A DNA stretch of 64,000 nt, from positions 50,036,477 through 50,100,476 of the forward strand of contig JAIUCV010000003.1 of the NCBI GenBank assembly GCA_026724425.1, in the 5' to 3' direction. The notes under the pieces were generated by a model. That model worked only from the letters and a program-made list of their open reading frames with translations. It was not told the origin of the DNA and searched no databases. Source of the DNA: Erythrophleum ivorense (taxonomy: Eukaryota; Streptophyta; Magnoliopsida; Fabales; Fabaceae). How positions within the stretch are numbered: position 1 is the first letter of the stretch; each line of letters begins with the position of its first letter. Positions 55,151 through 64,000 of this stretch are shown here, one piece after another. The position numbers and the translations under genes are program-made.

Positions 55151-56401
55151 ATGCCCACATACATAATATTTGCTAACAAGATACTAAATATAATTTTTTA
55201 AGTATTAATTATAAAATCCTCTATTTTTAAAAAATTACCAATATAGTTTTGAATTTTAAAAAATATTTACATATCATAATTTTATTAAAGGATTAGATAA
55301 CAAACATAGGTTTTTCTAAAAAATACTATATATTCTAACAAAGAAAAATCTCCATGAAGGCTAAAGGAATTCTTAATAGGGACAACAAGTTGATACCTTT
55401 TAGCCTTTTCAATGGAAAGCTTTAGAATAATACCCACATTCAAATAACCTACTTTTTGTTTTTATAGTATTTTATTTATTGTCAATTTTACTAAGATAAA
55501 ATATTTTTATTAATTTTCATTTATTAACTACAACCATTGCATGCTATAAATATTACATACGAAACTAAGTAATATTTATGCGGACAGGTAATGATATTTA
55601 CATATAACAAACAAAAAAACAACAATCTTAATGCGAAAAAATATATATAAACCAGTAAAATAATTATAAGAAGTATCATACTTATATAAAATAAAAAATA
55701 TATAAATAAAAAATGCAAGTGAAAAATAACAACAACCCAGGAAAATGTATATAACAGATATGATATTTATATATAACAAATAAAATAAATAAATACAACA
55801 ATCCAAACAAAATAACATGATATTTATATATAATAACAAATAAAAAAATTTGGAGTATTGAAATAAAGGAAGAAAATGACACTTACTTAAAAGACTGAGG
55901 AAAATTTGAGACAATATGGAATGTAAGACAAAGTGAGTTGGGACACAATGAATTTTTCTCCCACTCCTTCGATGCCTCTAACACCAAATAGCAACCAAAA
56001 CAAAATAGCCTCTAACACAATTTTTCTCCAATTGCAAATCTAAGCATTGAACAACTCTGTAGATTACTAAACTCCATTACAGATGAAAAATTCAACAAAA
56101 GCTATAGTCATAAATTCACATATACTAGCTCTTTTCAAACATAACAGAATAATTTTCAGAAATCAATGCAATGCCATATTATTACAACCATATTATTATA
56201 AACCAATGCCATATAAACCAATATATTATATTATAAACATGGCTTTATTATTGTATTCTATCAGAGGGAGAAAACAAGTATGGCCAAGTATTTTTAGAAA
56301 TTAATGCAATGAAAATCAAGGGTTTAGGATAGATAAATTTCTTGTAATTGACAGACCAAAAATGATAGTTTTCCCATACTTCCTTTAATATTTCTATTAT
56401 A
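55151..56401. other. AT-rich sequence, no gene supported
   Basis: Long A/T runs and TATATAA repeats dominate. Minus-strand frames at 55524-55914 are made of Phe, Leu, Ile and Tyr from AT-rich DNA and carry no motif. Five bases TTATA (56397-56401) precede the solo LTR and nearly match CTATA at 60576-60580. Confidence 0.5.
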
Positions 56402-59400
56402 TGTAACATCCGAGTTTTTGTAGAAATGAGGACTCAAGGTTTCAGAATTTTTTTAAGCCTTAGCTATAGTGAGATGCCTGTTCACTATAGTGAGGATACT
56501 AGTTCTCTATAGCAAGTTTGTGGCCATACAAAATCTAGGAAATTTCTAGCAATAGTGCAAGTTATAGCGAGAATAGCTGGGAAGCTCTCGTAATAGCGAG
56601 AGGTGTCCCTCGCTATAGCGAAACCTGATTAAGAAAACACTAAGGAGAGATTTTTAAATGGAAAGATTAAGTTTCCTGGGATTCTCAGAGGCCCTAAAAA
56701 TCATTGAAACCCCTTGGATGGTTTAAACCCCCTCCAGTATACGTTTTTTAATGACAATAAATCTAAATTTTGGCCCTTTAATTCCAGAAGGTTTTAGCTT
56801 TAAATTGAGTGATTCCAAAGAAATTTTATAAGTTAGAGGACCTAAATTTTATGATGGAAAAGACAGTTCTCGAAAAGGAGCAAAAATGAAGTGAAAACAA
56901 AAAGGCCAAGTATATGGGACATAAATGGAATTTTTTAGAACAATTTTAATCCCTTTTTACTTTATATGGTGCATCCCCTTCTCTCCTTCATTTAGCCAAC
57001 CTTATTTCTACCTAAGACCATGGGAGAGACTAGCAAGAAAGGGTGCACCATAGAAGGAGAAAGAGAAGGAGAAAAAGAAGGTAAAAGGTATGAAAATTCA
57101 TGGAATTTCTTGGTCTTTCCTTTAGCAAACTTGTTCCCCCACTTCTCTTCTTTCTTTTCATGGATTTATTGAAGTGTTTAGTCCTATTTTAAGCCATGTC
57201 TAGAGGGAAGGAGCTCAAAATTCAAGGGAAAAGCCAAAGCAAAGGAGAAGACTCTTAGAAAAGGCTTGAATCAAGGTAGATATCCTAGCTTTCCATGCTT
57301 TCTTCTTCTTGCTTCTTGAGAGATGATTTTTGGCCTTATAGAGAACCACCAAGGGGAAGTAAAATCTGACTTAAACTAAGAGTGAAACTTATAAATTAAA
57401 GTATGGGAAAGGAGAAGGTGCAAAGAAAACAAAGGAAGAACCATAAATTTGCAAGATAGGAAACCTAGGGATTTAAGAATGTGTTGTAAAATTTGGTTTG
57501 ATTCAAGAATTCCATAGCCTATATAAGTGATTGTTTGAGTTTCTAAGACCCTTAAGAAGCCTTCCAAGTACCTCTTCCATCAAGTAAAAAATTGGAAACT
57601 CCATATGCTTCAATGGCACTCTATGTCTAGACTAAGACAAAATGATAGGGCTAGAGAGTGTTTTAAAATGTTCCAAGCTTAGATTAGCATCACATATGAT
57701 GAGGGAATATGAGAGAAAGCTTAGGATGTGAGATGGAGCCATAGGTCCCATAATGAGGCATAATGAACTAACACATAGTTAGGCTTCTTAAAATAAATAT
57801 GTGATAGCTCCAAGAGATTTTAATGGAGTCAAGAATCATAGATTCAAGGAGAGAAAAGATCCAAGATCATGAATTCTTAAGGTTGCTTCATTAGGTGCTT
57901 TATGGAACCATATTAAAGTCTTGAAACCAAGTAGGCTTCCATAAGGAGTGTGTAATGCTAGAGCTTAATCCAATGATCTAAAAATGTCCTACTTGATGTG
58001 TTTAGGCCAAGAGAAAATTATGCTTCAAAGTCTCATGGTTGGGGTGAGAAAAGGAAGGGAAAATTCAAAGAAAAAGTGTGGAATATCGGCTCTAAGGTAG
58101 CTCTCTCTCCTTTCTCTCATACATGTGTGGGTGTTTTCTTGTCTTTGAATGTGTGTGTGTATGTTTAAGCTATAAAAATGTTTCTAGTATGTATGCATAT
58201 ACCATGGTACCATGATGCTTGTTTATGCATTTGAAAGATACTTTATGAATATGTTTTGGCGTATATGAATTTGGTGAAGCCAAAAGTCCTATGGCTAGAG
58301 TGAGGATGAGCCAAAAGTCCCTAAAAATAGGTAAGACAAAGCCAAAGTTCTCTAGAAAGAGTAAGGATTAGTCAAAAGTCCCTTGTAAATGGGTGAGGCA
58401 ATCCAAAAGTCCCAAAGGGAATGGGTGAGGCTAAACTATTATCTTGGCAAGCCTATGTATGTTACATGTGACTTCTTGAATGGAAGAAATGATCTATGTA
58501 TGTTCATAAATTTTAAGATAGTCATGCATGCATTTTTAGATTTGAAATTGCATCCATTAGGTGTGTTTGAAAGAGAGAAGGGCTATTGGGGTTCCTAGAA
58601 TCTCACTCTTCACTCCCTATTGCTTAACATGCCTAGGTGAACCAAAGGAGCCAAAAGATAGAAGTCACGAAGTTTGAAGGCTAGAAGATTGACAAAAGAA
58701 TGGCTAAATACTTGTATTGTAACCATTTTGTTGTCAAATGGTATAATCTCATGATATATATAATGAATAAATACTTGAACATATGTATATACATGGATAT
58801 GTGAAGTATGTATGAGAATTGGTAGCCTATGAACAAGGTTTAATGTTTTTGACATTGATATGCATTAATGGATTTATGAAACCTTATGTGTATGAACAAG
58901 TGGGATAGTGGTTTTGTGATGTATGAACCTTTAGACCTCTTAGACAATTATCATAGACTATATTTAAGCTTTCTCACATGCTCAAGAGGTCATGGCTAGG
59001 GTAGGAAAGCATTTGCTTTCATTTTGACCCCTTTTGGTGCTTAAAAAGCTCATTTTGGCACCCTATATTACAAATTAACCAAATGGAGAAATTTTCTCAT
59101 GAAATTTGGCATAAATCTAAGTCTCATCTAGAGCTTTTTGTAGAACTAAGAATTGTATTATTTAGAGATCTAGAGAATAAATTATGAATTTCTAATTTTG
59201 AGAAAATGTTTAGATTTGGCATATGCACTATTCATATGGTCAGTTTTTTCTCTTCCATCATTCATGGGCCAAATGAAGTCTGATTACCCTAAAATTTTAT
59301 ACATAAACTAGACATTATAATCTTTTAATAGCCATAAAGAGCACCCCATTTGGATTTATATTGAGGGAGATATGCATTTTTGAATTTGGGACTTACTATC

Positions 59401-60575
59401 AATAATGCAACAACACCCCAAGTATTGTTCTATCAATTTTCGTTAGCTTAATGTCCTTTTTTGGATCTGGAACTATTTTTTTCCTAAATTATACATTTGT
59501 AGTTTTCCAAATTCATATGGTTTACTTGATTTGGATTTTTGTGGAATTAGTTATGAATTTTTGAAGTTTATATTAATAAATTGTATTAAAGTGCCAGGTA
59601 GCCGGACTTGCAATGCTTTTCTATTATCAATCGTGGTCCAAATGGTGTTTTTATGGCCTGAAAGTATTTTTAGCATAAAAGCTTTTAGAAAGCCATGGCT
59701 TATGGGATTTTGATTTTTCTAGATTTAATTATGATTTTTCAAAATTGGTGACCTGCAATGCTTTAAGTTCTTATTTTATCTATTTAATTTAGTTTGGTAA
59801 TTTATTTATTTATTTAAAATTTAATCTCTTAAATTTTAATTTATTTCATATTTATTAATTTTTATATTACATTCATCAAATATTATTATATAACAATAAA
59901 AAAACGTTAAGAGATTATCTTAAGATATTTAAAAGTTAACTAAAAATCATTTTAAGATAAAGATAAATATAGTATAAGTTGAAAGTTAAGAGAGTAAATT
60001 AAAATAAAAAGTAGTTAAAAATTAAATTAAAACAAATAAATTAATTAAAAAATAAAATAATAATAAAGCTATTCTTTTTAGAAAAGAGAATCTATCTATT
60101 GTGACATTACGTTAGAAGCCAATTAAGTGCTCCTACTATTAAAAATATAAGCCCAATTATCTATATTCCAGATTATTATGAAATTCTATAAGATTATATG
60201 GCTAAAAATTCAATTTGTTAAGGTGTTGTATTAACTGATTTAGCATATTAATTAACCAAAAAAAAAAAAGAATCAACATGAAGGAGGTGGACCTAAAACT
60301 TGAGCCTATTGCATGAGATGTGTAGGGCTCCAAATCTGAATTGCATGAGATGTTTTATAATGTTTATGACTTGTATAGATGAATTATGGTAGAGGTTGAT
60401 GTTTGAGAATTAACAGGGTCCACGGAGCATAAAAGAAAAAATTTTGATTTCTCCATAACATGGAATATTACATCGTTTAATGCCTTCTCTTCGAGAATTG
60501 TTATGCTAAGGATATGGAATCCTGGCAAATGTATGATGAAGGTTAAAGTAAGGCTAGAAGTATTATGGTGTTACA
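56402..60575 (+). repeat. Diverged solo LTR related to the chromovirus family
   Basis: It starts TGTAACATCCGAG and ends TATGGTGTTACA. It shares with the chromovirus LTRs the palindrome cluster (GCTATAGTGAG and CGCTATAGCGA at 56460-56625) and the GGTGAGGC...CCAAAAGTCCC leader repeats (58265-58435). It also shares phrases such as GGAATTAGTTATG and TTACTTGATTTGG. No internal element sequence is present. Flanking bases TTATA and CTATA differ by one transition, consistent with a decayed target-site duplication. A 547-bp AT-rich repeat (59763-60309) is inserted near its 3' end. It is more diverged than 13293-16187 and is probably a related subfamily. Confidence 0.78.
59763..60309 (+). repeat. AT-rich repeat, inverted partner of 61484-62027
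   Basis: This block interrupts the solo LTR. From TTAAGTTCTTATTTTATC to AAAACTTGAGCCTAT it matches the reverse complement of 61484-62027 with scattered differences. It is non-coding. The LTR sequence resumes just after it. Its nature is unknown: it has no TG/CA ends and no clear terminal repeats. TGCAATG and TGCATG on its flanks could be a decayed target duplication. Confidence 0.75.
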
Positions 60576-61483
60576 CTATATGTGAACTATGAACCCTTTC
60601 TCCATTCACTTGAGGCAAATAGTTTGTGAGCTTATATATATAAATTGATAATTGCAAAATCCACAATAACTGAAAATTTCCCACAATACATGAATCTATG
60701 GATTACCAAATGGACAAATGTTCAAGCACATGTCTACAATCACTGATTTACTAGAGAAATAAATAATCCTACACATATAAATTGATCTATCAAGGAAGAA
60801 TACATAATTGACATAAAGATACAAGGAAAAAATTGGGAGAACCAATACCATTATGCTTTACATATCTTTTTGGTAATCACGGAAGCAGACAAATATTCAT
60901 AAAAGCTTCATGGAATCTTTACCAAACAAGTGGCCTTTATTAAATTGTTTCACATACGTTAAACAATTTAACATGTGAACAAGATATGCAAAAAGGGTAA
61001 ATCATTTAAAAAATAAAACAAGATCTTCATGAAAGCACTTAAATGGGATGATAATAACATCTAAAAAAATCTTCTGTACTCTAGAATTTTGTAACCTAGT
61101 TTTGATGTCTTAGTGCTAAGGTAAAGGGTCTTGAAAGTAATTATCAACATACTATTTGGAAGATTTTAAATCATCATTAAGATGAAATGCAATTTCCCTC
61201 AAAACTCACTAGAAATCAATTGGGGCACACTGGATTCAACAAAAAATGTTGAGGTAGGAGGAGTTTTGTAATTTGAATAACAACAACCCATAAATTCTGA
61301 AAAAGAATCTGGGAACAAAAACTAACCTTAGCCGCCAGAGAGAGAATGGGGGAAATTGACTCAAGAGCTCTAACTAGGGTCTAGGATCTTCTAATCACTT
61401 CTACATTTTGATAGGGTTTGGAATGGAAGCAGGAGAAATTAGAGACGGGATGAAAGATCCAGCTGGTGCTATTGGATTCCTAT
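60576..61483. other. Spacer between inverted repeats, no gene supported
   Basis: Mostly AT-rich. The right end (61322-61483) is more balanced. On the minus strand it reads like a plant promoter-proximal region: TATATAGG at 61479-61486, CT-rich stretches, and CTGGCGGCTAAG before GTTAGT at about 61322-61340. No ATG-led coding exon is present. Confidence 0.45.
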
Positions 61484-62027
61484 ATAGGCTCAAGTTTTGG
61501 GTCCGCTTCCTTCATATTGATTTTTTTTGGTTAATTAATATGTTAAATCAGTTAATACAACACCTTAACAAAATAAATTTTTAGCCATATAATCTTATAG
61601 AATTGCATAATAATTTGGAATATATATAATTGGGCTTATATTTTTAACAATAGGAGCACTTAATTAGCCTCTAACATAATGTCACAATAAGTAGATTCTC
61701 TTTTCTAAAAAGAATGGCTTCATTATTATTTTAATTTTTTAATTAATTTATTTGTTTTAATTTAATTTTTGACTACTTATTTATTTTAATTTACTCTCTT
61801 AACTTTCAACTTATACTATATTTATCTTTATCTTAAAATGATTTTTTAGTTAACTTTTAAATATCTTAAGATAATCTCTTAACATTTTTTTATTGTTATA
61901 TAATAATATTTGATGAATGAAATTTAAAAATTAATAAATATGACATAAATTAAAATTTAAGCGATTAAATTTTAAATAAATAAATAAATTACCAAACTAA
62001 ATTAAATATATAAAATAAGAACTTAAA
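61484..62027 (-). repeat. AT-rich repeat, second copy, inverted
   Basis: This is the reverse-complement partner of 59763-60309, about 545 bases, starting ATAGGCTCAAGTTTTGGG and ending ATAAGAACTTAAA. Together the two could fold into a long hairpin with a loop of about 1.17 kb. Because the solo LTR ends between them, they are more simply two independent insertions of one repeat family. Confidence 0.75.
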
Positions 62028-63376
62028 ATATATTTAAGCAATATATATGTATAGATATGTGAAAACACAAAAAATTACTTCAAATTTTTAAGCCAAAAAT
62101 GATAGAAACCTCAAAATTTTGATCCTATATGAAACTTTTTACTTAGATTCTTGAGAGTTGAAGAGACCAAAATTTGGACGATGAAGGTTCTCATTGGAAT
62201 TTGAACCAACTAAGATTGAGTATGTTAGGTCAAGGTGTGCAGAGTGTGGTGGTAGTGATAGAATGGTATGACTTTTGCTTTACCTAAATTTGAAAACTTT
62301 CTTCATCCAATGTTCTTAGAGCTTTGGAACTTATGAAGATTTTGGTATCCCTGTCAAATTACATCGACAATCAAGAGGTGTGGAGATATGCTTCTTGTTT
62401 GCAGCCTTCTATATTTGAATTTCTAATCATATATGTATATATAGCACATGCATTACCAAACACTGACACTACAAAACATTATACTAGTCAAAACACCATA
62501 GACAAGTTTGTTTCATATTCTATCCTAAACCAACCTCCACAAGCTTAAGATAATCAAAAGTGGTAGCCTACATGGTCCATATTTAACATTTCATTAGTGC
62601 ATTGATATTTAAATATTACAACCTTAAAAAATATTTACAAAATTAGAAAAAAGCAAAATTTTACTTTGTCAATTTCTTAAGATAATATGGCAAGAAATTT
62701 TTGTATAAATTCCATAATTTGATTTGAACATGAATAATTTCTCTTTGGTCCAAAATAAAAATGAATTATTTGTCTTCAAGAAAACATATATATAAAAAAC
62801 AAAGTGAAAACTTTACCAAGGCAAAAAATGATTATTACAATCATAATCTAATGATTTTAATAGTTGAGATGAAAGCATGTTTGGGGTTGTTGCAAAATTT
62901 TGTTTAATATAAAATTATTTTTTTAATGAAATTTCATAAAGCACAATTAAATCATTTGATAAGGTATTTTATGTGTTTTATGGATTTTTCAAAAAACAAT
63001 TATACTTAAAATGGAATGTATTTAAAATAGTAATTAAAAATATTAAAAATAATTATGAATTTAATCATTTTGAGTGAATGCGATTTTCTTAAAAGAAAAA
63101 TAGTCTTTTGCTTTTGCTTTTACTTGAAAGAAAATTTTCTATTTTTTTAGCTCAATCCTATAATAGAACAATCGATTCTAATATCACTTTATTTTTTTAA
63201 AAGCTTTAATCAAGTACTATAAAATTTTAAAATAATTTCTTTGATGACTATTATTTTTCATAACACCCAAAATCTATATATCAAATTTTAACTCAATCAA
63301 AGTTAGTCACCCTTGGAATGGGTAATGCGTAGAATTACCTTAAAACACTGAAATTGTGGGCTTTGGAATTGGCCAC
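62028..63376. other. AT-rich intergenic sequence, no gene seen
   Basis: No motif or boundary was recognised. The plus-strand frame at 62324-62548 (74 codons) has no recognisable domain. The five bases GCCAC (63372-63376) precede the LTR at 63377 and would be its left target-site duplication. Confidence 0.5.
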
Positions 63377-64000
63377 TGAGAGGTCCATCACGCAACCCTC
63401 AAAATAAAACTAGGTTGATAAAATATGTAGCTAGTGGCATAACCTAGGTCATCTTCCTTGAAAATAGAATTCAATGTTCAATTGAATTTTCTAAATGTTA
63501 AAAGACTCTAAAAATTTCTAAACTAAGGGGGGTTTTTGATTGAATTAAACTAAGTAAAATGAAATTGAATTAAAATTCCTAAATTCTACCTAATTGGATG
63601 AATTATGATTGAATATGGTCTTGTGACTAGCTTTGGAATCATCCCTTGGTATCCACTATCCTTATCCTAATCCATTTGTGATTAATTCTAGCCTAAGATT
63701 CCCTATTCGTGTTCATAGCAAATGTATCTTGAGTTATCACGCAAGAATCAAAAAAATTAACAATCTAACGTTGAATTGAAACCTCAATTCTGCATCAAAT
63801 CGCTAACTCTTATTTTAGGATATTCGAACACTCAATTTGATTGATTAACTAATTAGTTAGCTTCTGAATCATCATCCACAAATGTTTAATTAACCAACTA
63901 AACACTAAGGAATCCTCAAATCAAACAATCAAGCACATAATCTCACTCATGCATTTCATCGAACACCTTCATGGCATAGATGAGAGATTAGAGGGAAATG
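63377..64000 (-). repeat. Third LTR of the non-autonomous family, cut by the window end
   Basis: This matches the left edges of 22032-24434 and 28443-30846. TGAGAGGTCCATCACGCAAC is followed by AAAATAAAACTAGGTTG and the GTCTTGTGACTAGC and CTTGGTATCCACTATCC phrases. On the minus strand it is the 3' end of the LTR. The bases to its left are not a primer-binding site, so it is either a 3' LTR of a minus-strand element extending right or a solo LTR. It is clearly more diverged than the 22032/28443 pair. Confidence 0.85.

Noticed and set aside
55524..55914. Minus-strand hydrophobic frames that look like membrane proteins
   Set aside because: The Phe/Leu/Ile/Tyr content is the automatic result of TTT/TAT-rich DNA; three overlapping frames show it at once.

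Overview
This window reads as nuclear DNA from a eudicot plant, most likely pericentromeric or other repeat-rich heterochromatin. It is AT-rich, I found no host gene I would defend, and nearly everything recognisable is a transposable element: Ty3/gypsy LTR retrotransposons, a LINE, two CACTA (En/Spm) transposons, solo LTRs and MITE-like repeats. I cannot name the species.

Bases 2690-39480 form one nested stack, four levels deep, that can be dissected by exact 5-bp target-site duplications (TSDs). The oldest layer is a decayed L1-type LINE on the minus strand, now in three pieces (about 2690-3270, 9376-9961, 38328-39480). Two elements landed in it. One is a plus-strand non-autonomous LTR element (3271-9375, TSD CTATT). 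The other is a gypsy element here called gypsy-A (9962-38327, TSD ACATT). Gypsy-A was then hit by a minus-strand solo LTR (13293-16187, TSD AATTA) and by a Tekay/Del-type chromovirus (19155-38218, TSD CTCAA). The chromovirus was in turn hit by a second, much younger copy of the non-autonomous family on the minus strand (22032-30846, TSD GGATT).

The non-autonomous family is the most interesting content. It has 2.4-2.7 kb LTRs, a primer-binding site matching tRNA-Asp, no RT, RNase H or integrase, and in the young copy one intact 646-codon ORF. That ORF encodes a Gln-rich, acidic protein with a duplicated cysteine motif that I do not recognise. A decayed partial copy of the ORF is in the plus-strand element, and a third LTR of the family runs off the right end (63377-64000).

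Bases 39481-56401 hold a small MITE-like hairpin, LTR-like remnants, and two decayed minus-strand CACTA transposons. CACTA-1 is at about 42800-47040. CACTA-2 starts with a terminal repeat at 50985 and has a spliced Transposase_24 pseudogene with a 71-bp minisatellite inside one intron. Bases 56402-60575 are a diverged solo LTR related to the chromovirus LTRs. A 545-bp repeat inserted in it has an inverted partner at 61484-62027. The remaining stretches are AT-rich with nothing I can support.

The gypsy-A, Tekay and LINE reading frames are broken by stops and frameshifts, and many stops look like C-to-T or G-to-A changes, as expected for methylated, silenced repeats. The only long intact reading frame is the 646-codon ORF.
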